A stretch of 64,000 nt of DNA from Erysipelotrichaceae bacterium (GCA_015058845.1 SVBO01000004.1:1-64000); one strand, 5' to 3'; shown: positions 47,163 through 57,354, counted from the first letter of the stretch. The notes: generated by a model not told the origin, from the letters alone. Numbers and translations: made by a program.

Positions 47163-47671
47163 TATGCATTAACATCCTTTACAAATTGTTCGATAGCCAA
47201 ACGATCATCTTCAGAAGTTGTCTTTTCAGCTAATAACTTTTCAGTTGCTGCCATAGCTACTTCTACGATCTCCTTAGCCACACCTTGACGCATTGCGTTC
47301 TTTTCATATTCGATTTCACGACGTGCTGCATCCAGCTTCGCTTCTGCTTCTTCTTTTGCTTCTTTCAACAGTGTTTCTTTTAACTGTGTACTTTCGCGTT
47401 TTGCTTCCTCAACTAATTCGCGTGCTGTATTTCCTGCTTCTTTAATGAAAGCTTTTGCTTCATCGTTCATCTTTTCTGCTTCAGCTCTTAAAGCATCTGC
47501 TGCAGATAGTTGAGTTTGAGCATATTCAGCTCTCTTTTCTAAGAAACTTTTAGCAGGATTCCATAAAAACTTCACAACGAAGAATAATAATACTCCGGTA
47601 GAAGCCCATTGTACGAGCATTGTGATCAGATTGGGAAATAATTGCCCTTGAATATCAAAACTAAGCTCCAC
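47162..47671 (-). CDS. atpF: ATP synthase b subunit
   Basis: A 169-residue membrane-anchored stator. One N-terminal membrane helix (LVQWASTGVLLFFVVKFLW) is followed by a long charged coiled coil. AGGAGG precedes the start. Confidence 0.94.
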   Translation of the reverse strand: MELSFDIQGQLFPNLITMLVQWASTGVLLFFVVKFLWNPAKSFLEKRAEYAQTQLSAADALRAEAEKMNDEAKAFIKEAGNTARELVEEAKRESTQLKETLLKEAKEEAEAKLDAARREIEYEKNAMRQGVAKEIVEVAMAATEKLLAEKTTSEDDRLAIEQFVKDVNA

Positions 47672-47747
47672 TGCGTTTCACCTCCTGCATAATAATAGAT
47701 CTTAATAAAAATTCAAACAATTTAATTTTTTTACTATAAACGATCTA

Positions 47748-47972
47748 CTAGAATACGAAGATTAACATGAATGCAATTAACATACCATAGATGGCACATG
47801 TTTCTGCAAGGGCACAACCCATTACTAGAGTAGTACGGATCTTACCTTCTGCTTCAGGGTTCTTACCTACAGCCTCAACAGCCTTAGAAGCAGCTAAACC
47901 TTGTCCAATACCTGTCCACATACCTGTCATGATTGCCATACCAGCACCAATAGCGATTAAACCTTTTTCCAT
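47748..47972 (-). CDS. atpE: ATP synthase c subunit, sodium-type signature
   Basis: A 74-residue hairpin of two membrane helices joined by a GKNPEAEGK loop; the c-ring rotates in Fo. Helix 1 contains GIGQG and helix 2 contains ALAETCAIYG, so a Gln, a Glu-Thr pair and a Tyr occupy positions that coordinate sodium in characterised Na+ ATPases. Proton types usually have ExLP in helix 2. Sodium coupling is an inference. Confidence 0.95.
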   Translation of the reverse strand: MEKGLIAIGAGMAIMTGMWTGIGQGLAASKAVEAVGKNPEAEGKIRTTLVMGCALAETCAIYGMLIAFMLIFVF

Positions 47973-48007
47973 AAAAATCTTTTTTCCTCCTTATGTTTTT
48001 AAAATTA

Positions 48008-48703
48008 CTAATCTTCTGATGGAAGATTGTTTCCAATAAATACTTGTGTCAATGTGATAAAGATAAACATCTGAATAAATCCAGAGAATACATCGAAATA
48101 TGCATGTAAGAACGGTGCAAGTAATGGTCCAACGAAGTTGAATGTACCGATAACTGGTACCATACTACTTACCCAACCTGTAAATGCATAAACCAATGTT
48201 AAAATAATCGTTCCGCTCAGTAAGTTACCAAACAAACGTAGTGACATAGAGATTAACGGAGCAATCATACCGAAGAAATTCGGAATTACAAATGGTGGAA
48301 TAGGATCGAAGAATCCCTTGATATAGTCTCCCCAACCATTCGTCTTGATAGCTTCTCTTTCTTTTAATACGAATGTAATAAAAGCAAGTGACAATGTCAC
48401 ACTGTAGTTAGCCGTTGGTGCAGGGAAACCAGTTAACCCGAACCAGTTGCAGACTACAAGATACATAGCTAGCGCTAAAATGTACGGAGCCAATGTTTTA
48501 GCTCTTTCCTTACTTGTGTTTTGAACAACCATACCATCAACAGTATCTACAAGAATCATAGCCACATTAACTAATCCCTTTGGTTGATCCATAACTTCTG
48601 CTTTCTTAAATGCGTTACCGCACATATAGCAGAACACACAAAGAATAGCGGTGATCACTACAATGTAAAGAATATCCGCTTGTATAGTAATTACTTGACC
48701 CAC
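48008..48703 (-). CDS. atpB: ATP synthase a subunit
   Basis: The 231-residue stator channel subunit with about five membrane helices. The essential arginine lies in SMSLRLFGNLLSG near residue 150, and the last helices carry AYFDVFSGFIQMFIFITL. It abuts the atpI-like gene. Confidence 0.95.
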   Translation of the reverse strand: MGQVITIQADILYIVVITAILCVFCYMCGNAFKKAEVMDQPKGLVNVAMILVDTVDGMVVQNTSKERAKTLAPYILALAMYLVVCNWFGLTGFPAPTANYSVTLSLAFITFVLKEREAIKTNGWGDYIKGFFDPIPPFVIPNFFGMIAPLISMSLRLFGNLLSGTIILTLVYAFTGWVSSMVPVIGTFNFVGPLLAPFLHAYFDVFSGFIQMFIFITLTQVFIGNNLPSED

Positions 48704-49071
48704 TAAATTTGGCGTATCTCATCTCTCCTTTCCTTTAATCTTTGCAGTAGGGTCGCTCCATAAATATATATGTTATGAAACAATAACCCAAAGGCTGCGC
48801 CGAACACATTGACAAAGTCCGGATATACACAACCTATGTAAAGCGGCGCTGCAAAAACACCGAAATTACCAATAAAATATAACATAAACAATCCGCCATT
48901 GACTTGCTTATTCATGACCATCAAACTAAACACCTGATTCATCATATAATAATGGAACAAGCCAAAGCACGCACCAATCAGTAAACCATTTCCAATATCA
49001 TAACGTATACCATACCCTAACAAAACATGTATAGCAACGAATACGATCATTCCCTTATATTCCTTAATCAC
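48703..49071 (-). CDS. atpI: ATP synthase subunit I-like membrane protein
   Basis: A 122-residue protein with about four membrane helices (IVFVAIHVLLGYG, GLLIGACFGLFHYYMM, FMLYFIGNFGVFA, VFGAAFGLLFHN). AtpI-like proteins help assemble the c-ring or import magnesium. The GTG at 49071 overlaps the atpZ stop (GTGA) and has AAGG upstream; a longer frame runs antiparallel through atpZ and is rejected. An ATG at 49050 is a possible alternative. Confidence 0.75.
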   Translation of the reverse strand: MIKEYKGMIVFVAIHVLLGYGIRYDIGNGLLIGACFGLFHYYMMNQVFSLMVMNKQVNGGLFMLYFIGNFGVFAAPLYIGCVYPDFVNVFGAAFGLLFHNIYIYGATLLQRLKERRDEIRQI

Positions 49072-49265
49072 TTTTTCACTTTTCCTTTTCCGACATAATA
49101 TAGATATGAAAAGGCAAGCACAGTTCCACAAAGCAATCCTATCGTCATAAAGACTGGTAAAGTGCCCATAGTTCCATCTAGTAAATATCCAACATACAAG
49201 CAACTACCAATACATCCAATAATAGTGATCCCAAGTGTTATTCCCTTTTCAATATCACGTAACAT
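49068..49265 (-). CDS. atpZ: AtpZ/AtpI-like small membrane protein
   Basis: A 65-residue protein with two membrane helices (GITLGITIIGCIGSCLYVGYLLD and LPVFMTIGLLCGTVLAFSYLYYV), typical of AtpZ/Fo-assembly proteins at the head of atp operons. Its ATG directly follows the upp stop. Confidence 0.75.
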   Translation of the reverse strand: MLRDIEKGITLGITIIGCIGSCLYVGYLLDGTMGTLPVFMTIGLLCGTVLAFSYLYYVGKGKVKK

Positions 49266-49886
49266 CTATTTTGTCCCGAAAATACGATCTCCAGCATCTC
49301 CTAGACCTGGAACAATATATCCTTTCTCATTTAACTTCTCATCAAGAGCCGCTAAATATATATCAACATCAGGATGATCTTTCTCGATCTTAGAAACACC
49401 CTCCATGACACCCACTAAACACACTAAATTGATCTTCTTTACACCACGTTTTTTCAACATAGTAATAGCCGCACTAGCAGAACCCCCTGTAGCTAACATA
49501 GGATCTACTACATATACCACTGAATCAGCAATATTATGAGGCAACTTACAGAAATACTCATGTGGTTGTAAAGTCTCTTCATCTCTATATAGACCAATAT
49601 GCCCGATCTTAACAGTAGGAATGATATTCGCGATACCATCTACCATACCAAGACCCGCTCTTAGAATAGGTACTAATACGATATCCTTTGCTAACATTTG
49701 TGTATTACAAGTAGCTACCGGAGTTTCGATCACTACATCTTTCATAGGAAGATCACGAGCAATCTCGTATGCCATAAGACCACCGATCTCACTCAAGTTT
49801 TGACGAAAATCCTTCGTACATGTATCCTTATCACGCATGATCGCTAATTTATGCGTAATAAGTGGATGTTTTAATACTGTTAACAT
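49266..49886 (-). CDS. upp: Uracil phosphoribosyltransferase
   Basis: A 206-residue salvage enzyme forming UMP from uracil and PRPP. The PRPP loop is [15 protein letters not shown] near residue 128 and the uracil-binding part is [13 protein letters not shown] at the C-terminus. Its position just ahead of the atp operon is conserved in Firmicutes. Confidence 0.97.
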   Translation of the reverse strand: MLTVLKHPLITHKLAIMRDKDTCTKDFRQNLSEIGGLMAYEIARDLPMKDVVIETPVATCNTQMLAKDIVLVPILRAGLGMVDGIANIIPTVKIGHIGLYRDEETLQPHEYFCKLPHNIADSVVYVVDPMLATGGSASAAITMLKKRGVKKINLVCLVGVMEGVSKIEKDHPDVDIYLAALDEKLNEKGYIVPGLGDAGDRIFGTK

Positions 49887-49904
49887 AGTACCCCTCCTTA
49901 CAAA

Positions 49905-50336
49905 TTAAGCTTCTAACTTATTGATCCTACGAACATGACGTTCGCCTTCAGAGAATGGAGTATTTAACCAAACAGTTACGATCTCCTTCATCAAATGTTC
50001 ACCGATAACGAATTGCCCCATAGCCAGTACATTCGTATTGTTATGTTCTCTTGTTAAACGTGCACACATAACATCAGATACAAGCGCACAACGTACCCCT
50101 GGCACCTTGTTTGCCGCGATGCTCACACCAATACCAGTAGAACAGATCACGATACCACGATCATTCTTTCCTTCTGCTACACTTTGTGCAGCTGGTTTCG
50201 CATGATCTGGATAGTCACAACTTGTCTTATCATGACAACCAAAATCTTCTACTTCATGCCCTTGTTCGATCAAGAACTTCTTTAAACTTTCTTTATATTC
50301 AATACCACCATGGTCACATGCAATCGCAATCTTCAT
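49905..50336 (-). CDS. rpiB: Ribose-5-phosphate isomerase B
   Basis: A 143-residue LacAB/RpiB enzyme interconverting ribose 5-phosphate and ribulose 5-phosphate. ACDHGG opens the active site, the catalytic Cys is in ICSTGIGVSI near residue 66, and REHNNTNVLAMG is the family signature. Confidence 0.95.
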   Translation of the reverse strand: MKIAIACDHGGIEYKESLKKFLIEQGHEVEDFGCHDKTSCDYPDHAKPAAQSVAEGKNDRGIVICSTGIGVSIAANKVPGVRCALVSDVMCARLTREHNNTNVLAMGQFVIGEHLMKEIVTVWLNTPFSEGERHVRRINKLEA

Positions 50337-50339
50337 AAG

Positions 50340-50945
50340 TTATTCTCCTTTCAGTGAATACTTGATCCTATCGATACTGATCGGACCTTCTCTTAATACA
50401 CACATCTCATCCTGCGTTACATCAATGATCGTAGAAGGTCTAACTCCATGAGCCTCTCCTCTTACGATAGCATCGATACGTCCATCTAACTGTGCCAACA
50501 CCTCTTTATCATCATGCCCTGGCAAGTGATCACTTAGATTGGCACTAGTAACTAATAAAGGCTTCCCAACTAATTCTAATAAAGATAACACAAAGCTATC
50601 ATCGGGAATACGGATCGCTACAGTCATAGAACCATTTGTCACATATCCAGGAACACTCTCTAACTTATTCATCACAAGTGTCAAAGCCCCAGGCATCCAC
50701 TTCTCCATGATCTTTGTACTTCTCTCATCGCACACCGCGACCCTCTTAGCTTGATCCACATTACGTACCATCATTGGGAAAGGTTTCAACTCTGATCTAC
50801 CCTTAGCCTCTTTCATACGTAAAATAGCCTCTTCATTGTCGTACACGCATGCCAGTCCATAAACTGTATCCGTTGGAAAAGCAACAAGCTTCCCATCACG
50901 CAACAAAGCGGCAATCTCCTCGATCTTCGCTCTCTCCATAACCAT
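50340..50945 (-). CDS. ywlC: L-threonylcarbamoyladenylate synthase (Sua5/YrdC)
   Basis: A YrdC-domain protein of about 201 residues that makes threonylcarbamoyl-AMP for tRNA t6A. LVAFPTDTVYGLAC is the substrate pocket, KPFPMMV follows, and PLLVTSANLSD and STIIDVT occur later. It lacks the extra C-terminal Sua5 domain of longer members. The start is uncertain: ATGs at 50945 and 50939 both fit, and the frame extends further without a ribosome site. Confidence 0.9.
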   Translation of the reverse strand: MVMERAKIEEIAALLRDGKLVAFPTDTVYGLACVYDNEEAILRMKEAKGRSELKPFPMMVRNVDQAKRVAVCDERSTKIMEKWMPGALTLVMNKLESVPGYVTNGSMTVAIRIPDDSFVLSLLELVGKPLLVTSANLSDHLPGHDDKEVLAQLDGRIDAIVRGEAHGVRPSTIIDVTQDEMCVLREGPISIDRIKYSLKGE

Positions 50946-51138
50946 TGTTTCCACAGCGCCACATCTCCTATTTCTAGTTTCAAACAACACCATTTCACAT
51001 AAGCGTATCAAACGCCAACCCCTTAATTTAGAGTAACTAAAAAACACCTAGTTATCTCCATATAAGAATACCACAAAAGCCTTTTAAAATAAATACCTTT
51101 TATGCACTAATCTTAAAATTAACATATTCTTTACACGC

Positions 51139-51522
51139 TTATTTTCTAAACATTTCCACAAACCACGACTCCTGTTCCACTCTTACCTTACAATTGTCCC
51201 CAAAAGTCCCTTTGATCACTAACTTCCCCTTTTTATCAAAATACAACCTCAATGTATCCCCTTTCATTTCCACATATTCGATATATTCACTTAAGAATCT
51301 CTCTTTAGATAACCATATCACCTCATACAAAGAACCCTCATCTACCCCATCACCAAGCTCTTCATAAAGCTGCATGACACGTTGTTTCTCACTAATGACA
51401 TGGATACTTGGTGTTGAGAAGATGATCTCGAATGTGAGGGGAGAGACTCTGCTTTGGATACTGCTTTTGAAGTAGAATAGACTGCTTATTAGGAATACTA
51501 GATAGTATCGTTTACGAATCAT
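51139..51522 (-). CDS. Hypothetical protein with N-terminal membrane anchor
   Basis: A 127-residue protein beginning MIRKRYYLVFLISSLFYF, an uncleaved signal or anchor. The rest is a small extracellular domain with no family I recognise. In Bacillus spoIIR occupies this place between prmC and ywlC, but this sequence does not resemble SpoIIR. The ATG at 51522 has GGGTGG upstream. Confidence 0.6.
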   Translation of the reverse strand: MIRKRYYLVFLISSLFYFKSSIQSRVSPLTFEIIFSTPSIHVISEKQRVMQLYEELGDGVDEGSLYEVIWLSKERFLSEYIEYVEMKGDTLRLYFDKKGKLVIKGTFGDNCKVRVEQESWFVEMFRK

Positions 51523-51572
51523 AAAAGCCACCCTTTCTAGACAAAGGATGGCTTATATATACACATTTAAAC

Positions 51573-52427
51573 TTACTTAAAATCGACAAATAACATACGG
51601 TCTTTGCCATACATATCCTGAAGTACTTCACACTTCGCTTGTGGAAATCTTGTAGTAGCTTCTTGAAGCAATGCTTCCTTTTGATCATACCCGATCTCAA
51701 AGGCCATTAAAGCATGTTCCTTGAGTACTAAATGACAAGTATCGAATACCTTCTTATAGAAGTATAGACCATCATTTCCACCAAACAATGCAACATTTGG
51801 TTCATAGTCCTTCACAGTAGCCTCGATCTCTTGGGTAGAGGGAATATAAGGTGGATTACATACTAACACATCTACCTTGATCCCTTGATCAATAAATGGT
51901 TGTAACATATCTCCACATACAAAGTCTACCTCTGCTTCTAAAGTAGTCGCATTCTCCTTAGCTACCACTAATGCCTCAGCACTAATATCTCCTAGAGTCA
52001 CTTGTAAACTAGGTTCTTCTAACTTCAAAGATAACCCAATAGCCCCACTACCACAACCTACATCGATCAATGTTAATGGTTCTTCTCTATGCCCCGTTCT
52101 CTCATCTACAGCCACTAGTACATTAGAAACTAATTCTTCTGTTTCAGGACGTGGGATCAATACATCTTGATTTACCTTGAACTTACGTCCATAGAACCAT
52201 TCATATCCTAAGATATATTGCATAGGTTCATCCTTCAACATACGCTCTACACCACTCTTATAAGACTCATATACCTCATCAGGCATCTCACTCTCATAAT
52301 TCATATAAAGATCTACACTCTCTAATTGAGCGATCTCCATCATGAATAACTTAGCAAGTTGCATAGATTTCTCTGCTGCTTCTAGTTGCAGTTCAGCTTC
52401 TCTGACAGCGCTCTTATAGGTTGCCAT
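51573..52427 (-). CDS. prmC: Release factor glutamine methyltransferase
   Basis: A 284-residue SAM enzyme that methylates the GGQ glutamine of release factors. The SAM motif is LIDVGCGSGAIGLSL and the catalytic motif is VCNPPYIPS near residue 190. It overlaps prfA by 14 bases, the usual arrangement with its substrate's gene. Confidence 0.95.
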   Translation of the reverse strand: MATYKSAVREAELQLEAAEKSMQLAKLFMMEIAQLESVDLYMNYESEMPDEVYESYKSGVERMLKDEPMQYILGYEWFYGRKFKVNQDVLIPRPETEELVSNVLVAVDERTGHREEPLTLIDVGCGSGAIGLSLKLEEPSLQVTLGDISAEALVVAKENATTLEAEVDFVCGDMLQPFIDQGIKVDVLVCNPPYIPSTQEIEATVKDYEPNVALFGGNDGLYFYKKVFDTCHLVLKEHALMAFEIGYDQKEALLQEATTRFPQAKCEVLQDMYGKDRMLFVDFK

Positions 52428-53499
52428 TTTGTTCTCCTGAGATCTTTAAACGTTCATCTTCTTTTAGTAGAGCAGCGATGATATCATCTAACTTACCTTC
52501 TACGATACGATCTAATTGTTGGATCGTTAAGCCGATACGGTGGTCAGTTACACGATTTTGAGGATAGTTATAAGTACGGATCTTTTCACTTCTATCTCCA
52601 GTACCGATCTTACTACGTCTTTCAGCACCCTTTTCAGCTTCAGCCTTTTGTTGATAGTAATCATATACTCTTTGCTTGATCAAACGCATAGCAGTATCAC
52701 GGTTCGCATGTTGGCTACGACCATCTTGACAGTTTACTGTAATACCAGTAGGTAAGTGTACGATACGTACAGCAGAGTCTGTCTTATTGATATGTTGTCC
52801 ACCAGCTCCACTTGCTCTATGTGTTTCGATTGTTAAGTCAGCTGGATCGATCTCGATATCTACATCATCTGTATCTGGTAATACTAATACTGTCGCAGTA
52901 GATGTTTGGATACGTCCTTGTGATTCTGTCTTTGGTACACGTTGTACACGGTGTGCTCCTGATTCAAACTTTAGTTCTCCATATACACCTTCTCCATGGA
53001 TCATGAATGAGATCTGAGAGAATCCTCCCGCTTCACCATCCATAGCATCGACAACTTCTACCTTCCATCCCTTACTTTCAGCATAACGAGAATACATACG
53101 GAACAAGTCACCAGCAAAGATATTACCTTCATCTCCCCCAGCAGCTCCACGGATCTCAACTACAGCATCTTCGATATCATTAGGATCCTTAGGGATCAAT
53201 AGAACACGTAATTGTTCTTTGAATTGTTCCATTTGTGGTTCTAATTCAGCGATCTCCATTTCAGCCATTTCCTTGATCTCTTGATCGCCATCTTTCAATA
53301 ATTCACAAGCATCATTATACGCATCACGAACCTTCTTGAAACGTTCATATGTTTCTACTTGTTGACGCATAGATGCTTGTTCCTTAGAGATCTTAGCCAT
53401 ACGACGAGGATCTCTCATTACTTCTTCACTCATTAATAAGTCATTTAATTCATTATAGTGTGCTTCGATCTTATCTAAGCGCTCGATCATTGCTTGCAT
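52414..53499 (-). CDS. prfA: Peptide chain release factor 1
   Basis: The 361-residue RF1, which ends translation at UAA and UAG. The catalytic GGQ is in SGAGGQHINKTDSAV near residue 235. The N-terminal coiled coil and the VQRVPKTESQGRIQTS region match the family. It is the substrate of PrmC encoded just downstream. Confidence 0.96.
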   Translation of the reverse strand: MQAMIERLDKIEAHYNELNDLLMSEEVMRDPRRMAKISKEQASMRQQVETYERFKKVRDAYNDACELLKDGDQEIKEMAEMEIAELEPQMEQFKEQLRVLLIPKDPNDIEDAVVEIRGAAGGDEGNIFAGDLFRMYSRYAESKGWKVEVVDAMDGEAGGFSQISFMIHGEGVYGELKFESGAHRVQRVPKTESQGRIQTSTATVLVLPDTDDVDIEIDPADLTIETHRASGAGGQHINKTDSAVRIVHLPTGITVNCQDGRSQHANRDTAMRLIKQRVYDYYQQKAEAEKGAERRSKIGTGDRSEKIRTYNYPQNRVTDHRIGLTIQQLDRIVEGKLDDIIAALLKEDERLKISGEQNGNL

Positions 53500-53510
53500 G
53501 ATTCTACCTC

Positions 53511-54119
53511 CTATTTATTACGTGATATTCTCTTATATAAAGGATGTTCCTTTACTTCATGACAGTGTCTACAACGTGGTTCATAGCTCTCACTAGCACC
53601 TACTAATACGATCGGATCAGTGTAAGCAGCAGGCTCTTGGTTTACTAAACGTTGTGTTCTAGTAGCAGGGGCTCCACATTTGACACATACAGCCGTTAAC
53701 TTAGTCACGAATTCTGCTCTTGTGATCAATTGAGGCATGATCCCAAATGGCTCTCCTCTAAAGTCCATATCTAGCCCAGCAGCCATGACACGTTTACCCT
53801 CTAAAGCTAACTGTTCACAGATCTCTACTACAGTATCTCCAAAGAATTGTACTTCATCAATAGCTACCACTTCAGTGTCTTCTGTTACATGCTCTAGGAT
53901 CTCTTTCGGATCTTTGATCGGAATACTTTTGATCTTTAATCCACTATGAGATACTACATCTTCTTCACTGTAACGGTTATCGATATCTGGCTTGAATACT
54001 AATATTTTCTTCTTAGCATAGGCTAATACATTGATACGACGGATCAATTCTTCTGTTTTACCAGCAAACATACATCCACTGATCACTTCGATCCATCCTG
54101 GTCGATATTGATGATACAT
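53511..54119 (-). CDS. tdk: Thymidine kinase (type II)
   Basis: A 202-residue enzyme that phosphorylates thymidine with ATP. P-loop [11 protein letters not shown] is near residue 15, AIDEVQFF contains the catalytic Glu region, and [13 protein letters not shown] plus CRHCHEV form the zinc-binding lasso. It is upstream of prfA by 11 bases. Confidence 0.96.
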   Translation of the reverse strand: MYHQYRPGWIEVISGCMFAGKTEELIRRINVLAYAKKKILVFKPDIDNRYSEEDVVSHSGLKIKSIPIKDPKEILEHVTEDTEVVAIDEVQFFGDTVVEICEQLALEGKRVMAAGLDMDFRGEPFGIMPQLITRAEFVTKLTAVCVKCGAPATRTQRLVNQEPAAYTDPIVLVGASESYEPRCRHCHEVKEHPLYKRISRNK

Positions 54120-54211
54120 ACTACTCTCTCCTTTTTAATACTACAACATATATATTTTATCATACTTGGTAGTGCGTTGACTACCTTTATAGAGTGAAAT
54201 TCTTACAAAAG

Positions 54212-54236
54212 AAAAAGGTGGTTTCGCCACCTTTTT
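54212..54236. terminator. Terminator after rpmE
   Basis: AAAAAGGTGG pairs perfectly with CCACCTTTTT; symmetric, with T runs on both strands. Confidence 0.8.
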
Positions 54237-54239
54237 GCA

Positions 54240-54446
54240 TTACTTTCCAAGTCCGTATTTTTTGTTAAACTTTTCAACTCTTCCGGCAGCAGCAGCGAAA
54301 CGTTGCTTTCCTGTGAAGAATGGATGACAGTTGCTGCAAGTATCTACACGAAGCTCTTTCTTGATTGAACCTGATTCGAATGTAGCACCACAAGATGTGC
54401 AAGTAACTGTGATCTTGTTGTAAGTTGGATGAATACCGTTTTTCAT
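54240..54446 (-). CDS. rpmE: Ribosomal protein L31 (zinc form)
   Basis: A 68-residue L31. [11 protein letters not shown] at the start and [11 protein letters not shown] later are signatures. Four Cys (CTSC near residue 14 and CSNC near residue 35) form a zinc ribbon, so it is the zinc-binding paralogue. The ATG at 54446 has GGAAGGAGG upstream; the longer frame is not used. Confidence 0.96.
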   Translation of the reverse strand: MKNGIHPTYNKITVTCTSCGATFESGSIKKELRVDTCSNCHPFFTGKQRFAAAAGRVEKFNKKYGLGK

Positions 54447-54631
54447 CTGTAGAGTCCTCCTTCCGCCTTGAATACTCTGCGTATCCAAAGTAAGTTGCCA
54501 TGCAATAATATCACGAAACTGTCAATAATACAATACTTTTTTGAATATTTACTTAAAAACTTTTACTGAATATTTCTACTACTCAAACTCAACTTATTCA
54601 GTGTATTAAACACTGTTGCATATGCATCACT

Positions 54632-55450
54632 TTATAGAACATCAATAATGAATCTACTAGTTACTTCTACTAATTCCTCCATTTGATGAGGCTCATTCGT
54701 CCATGCTCCAAAGCCATGATTGGCTCCCTCTACTACATGTTGTAAGAAGTTAGCGTTTGGATTAGCGTGACTTGCTACCTCATTCAATGTTTCTAGCGGA
54801 ATGATGTCATCTTTACTACCACATACCATAACTACATTGCCTTCAAATTCTGCTAAGTAATCACATGCTCTAGATGCCATACATTGCTCAAAGAACTCTA
54901 CTCCTAAAGGAATAATACGATCATCAAAGGTATTCGGATATAAGAATACACCCTCTCTTCTAGCGATCTCTAGGCAGTTATTTAACCACTCTATATTTCC
55001 AAGGTTCCCATGTGTACCACTCATACCATTCATAGCAGCTGGGGCCCATAAGCCCATTGTCTTGATCTCTGGGTGTCTTTTCGTATAGTGTAATACGATC
55101 TTGCCTCCCATACTATAACCGATCATACCGATCCTATTTGGATCAATAGAATATGTCGTACACATGTGTTCTAGTAATGTATCTAGATTATCCATATCAT
55201 TCTCTAGATTATTATAACGATGATCTTCTAAGGAATCATTACATCCTGGGAAGTCACCTCTGATCGTTGCGATGCCTGCTTCACTTAGTTTCTCTGCTAA
55301 CATCTTATACGTACCATTCTCGTGTCTAGTAGCACAGAAGCCATGAGCCATTAGGAATAATGGCATGTTCTCTTGGCCTTCTGGTAGTGTGATCGTACAT
55401 GGGATCGTGGTATTTCTCTTAGATACTAATTCGATATCAAATGTTTTCAT
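54632..55450 (-). CDS. Alpha/beta hydrolase (peptidase S9 / esterase-like)
   Basis: A 272-residue hydrolase. The nucleophile elbow is GYSMGGK near residue 116, the oxyanion region is MAHGFCATRHE near residue 34, the acid lies in GSKDDIIP and the catalytic His in EGANHGFG. It has no signal peptide. It is most like cytosolic esterases of the dienelactone-hydrolase/S9 group; its substrate is unknown. Confidence 0.85.
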   Translation of the reverse strand: MKTFDIELVSKRNTTIPCTITLPEGQENMPLFLMAHGFCATRHENGTYKMLAEKLSEAGIATIRGDFPGCNDSLEDHRYNNLENDMDNLDTLLEHMCTTYSIDPNRIGMIGYSMGGKIVLHYTKRHPEIKTMGLWAPAAMNGMSGTHGNLGNIEWLNNCLEIARREGVFLYPNTFDDRIIPLGVEFFEQCMASRACDYLAEFEGNVVMVCGSKDDIIPLETLNEVASHANPNANFLQHVVEGANHGFGAWTNEPHQMEELVEVTSRFIIDVL

Positions 55451-55516
55451 TATCTTCCACCTCTTTGTTAGTATTATATCATAAATAAAAGAGGACCTAC
55501 ATAGATCCTCTTCATT

Positions 55517-56113
55517 CTACTGCATGAATCTTTCTAATTCCTCTAACTCCATACGTCCTTCAAACTTATTTACTACTTCTCCATTCTCTACTTTGATCGT
55601 TAATGGAATACTGTATAGATCTAAGTACTCTACAAGCTCTGCTTTGCGTGTACTTGTGTCTGTATCGAGCATTACTACAAAGAAGGTAATATTAGGTCTA
55701 GTCGATAAATAGTCCTCTAATAGCGTTTTCTGAGCCTTACAGTGAGGGCATTGTGTGGTACCTAATATAGCATAGAAACTATATCCTTCTTCTATAGAAC
55801 TAATCAGATAGTTAGAAGTAACTGGGGCCAACATAGAGCCAGTTTCTTCGACTATTGTTGTAACTATAGGTGTGGTAGTAGTGACTGGTGTAGTAGTGGT
55901 TGTGATCGGTGTTGTTGTGGTAACAGGAGTAGTAGTCACTGGCTTTGTAGTCGTGGTTACTACGGGAGTTGTAATGGTAGTGGTGATAGCTGTTGTGCTT
56001 GTACTACTACTGGAATTAGTGTTAGTACTACCTTGTTGTGTGGTACAAGATAGTAATGTGAATATAATAGAAATACTTAAAATAATACGGATTATTCTAC
56101 TGTTTCTCTCCAT
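55517..56113 (-). CDS. Thr/Pro-rich lipoprotein with thioredoxin-like domain
   Basis: A 198-residue lipoprotein. The signal ends in TLLSC. A spacer of about 65 residues follows, made of PVTTTT and PITTTT repeats, then a thioredoxin-like domain with CPHC ([19 protein letters not shown]) near residue 125 and a cis-Pro-like [11 protein letters not shown]. The repeat acts as a stalk and may be glycosylated; the domain should handle disulfides outside the membrane. Its ATG overlaps the murA 3' end. Confidence 0.78.
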   Translation of the reverse strand: MERNSRIIRIILSISIIFTLLSCTTQQGSTNTNSSSSTSTTAITTTITTPVVTTTTKPVTTTPVTTTTPITTTTTPVTTTTPIVTTIVEETGSMLAPVTSNYLISSIEEGYSFYAILGTTQCPHCKAQKTLLEDYLSTRPNITFFVVMLDTDTSTRKAELVEYLDLYSIPLTIKVENGEVVNKFEGRMELEELERFMQ

Positions 56114-57354
56114 ACTTTTGCTCCTAGGGCTACTAACTTACCTTGTAAGTCATCATACCCTCTATCAATATGGAACAGACCATCGATCTCTGTAACACCC
56201 TCTGCGATCAATCCAGCGATCACTAAGGATGCTCCACAGCGTAGATCTGTAGCCTCTACACTAGTACCTTGTAGATGAGCTCCTCCATGGATATGAGCTA
56301 CTGGAATATTTACTTCGATATCAGCACCCATTTTCCCTAATTGTTCACAGTGTTTGAATCTAGATACATAGATCGTTTCTGTGACTTTAGATCTACCTTC
56401 TGCAATACTTAATAATGTTGTTAATGGTTGTTGAAGATCTGTGGCAAAGCCTGGATATGGTAATGTTTTGATATCTACGCCTTGTAATGGTTTACCTCCA
56501 CGAATGATTACGTAGTCTACTCCTACCTCTAACTCTACACCCATTTCTTGTAGTTTAGAGATCAGTGCTTCTAAGTGTTGTGGGATCACATTCTCGATGC
56601 GTACTTCTTTCGCAGCTGCAGCTGCCATGATCATATACGTACCCGCTTCGATACGATCTGGAATGATCTCATGGAAACAACCATGTAAGTGTTCTACCCC
56701 ATCGATCGTAATGATACCTGTACCAGCACCACGTACATGAGCTCCCATCTTATTTAAAAGAGTCGCTACATCGATTACTTCTGGTTCTTTCGCAGCATTC
56801 TCAATGATCGTACGTCCTTCTGCATATACAGCTGCTAACATGATGTTGATCGTTGCCCCTACAGAGGCGATATCTAGATAGATCTTGTTTCCGATCAAGC
56901 GATCTGCTTTGAGATAGTAGGATCCTTTCTCATAGTTGATCTTTGCTCCTAGTGCTTCAAAGCCTTTTAGGTGTAGATCGATCGGACGTGGTCCTAGGTC
57001 ACAACCTCCAGGCATTTTGATCTTTACTTCTTTATATTTACCAAGTAGAGCTCCCATGAAGTAATAAGATGCTCTTAGTTTATTTACGTTGTCACTAGCT
57101 AGTGGTAGGCTTTCCATTTTAGAGGGGTCAATGATCATATGCCCTTTACTAGGGAAGTGTACCTCTACGTTTAGTTCTTTTAATAGTAATGCTAAGGAAG
57201 CCACATCAGCGATCTCTGGAACACCTACGATCGTGATAGGTCCTTCTGCTAGGATAGATGCTGGAATCAGTGCTACTGTTGCATTCTTAGCACTAGAGAT
57301 CCTTACGGTACCATTTAGTTTATGGCCACCTTCAATTTTCAATACTTCTTTCAT
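56092..57354 (-). CDS. murA: UDP-GlcNAc 1-carboxyvinyltransferase
   Basis: A 420-residue enzyme for the first committed step of peptidoglycan synthesis, adding enolpyruvate to UDP-GlcNAc. The catalytic Cys attacked by fosfomycin is in [13 protein letters not shown] near residue 118. [13 protein letters not shown] and [11 protein letters not shown] are further signatures. It has one of the highest GATC densities here: about 27 sites in 1.23 kb by eye. Confidence 0.95.
   Translation of the reverse strand: MKEVLKIEGGHKLNGTVRISSAKNATVALIPASILAEGPITIVGVPEIADVASLALLLKELNVEVHFPSKGHMIIDPSKMESLPLASDNVNKLRASYYFMGALLGKYKEVKIKMPGGCDLGPRPIDLHLKGFEALGAKINYEKGSYYLKADRLIGNKIYLDIASVGATINIMLAAVYAEGRTIIENAAKEPEVIDVATLLNKMGAHVRGAGTGIITIDGVEHLHGCFHEIIPDRIEAGTYMIMAAAAAKEVRIENVIPQHLEALISKLQEMGVELEVGVDYVIIRGGKPLQGVDIKTLPYPGFATDLQQPLTTLLSIAEGRSKVTETIYVSRFKHCEQLGKMGADIEVNIPVAHIHGGAHLQGTSVEATDLRCGASLVIAGLIAEGVTEIDGLFHIDRGYDDLQGKLVALGAKVWRETVE

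Noticed and set aside
49072-49203. Longer N-terminus of the AtpI-like protein
   Set aside because: The extension is atpZ read in another frame; GTG at 49071 overlapping the atpZ stop is the better start.
55860-56195. Valine-rich ORF on the plus strand
   Set aside because: It is the antisense shadow of the ACN-repeat stalk of the lipoprotein; no ribosome site and no homology.
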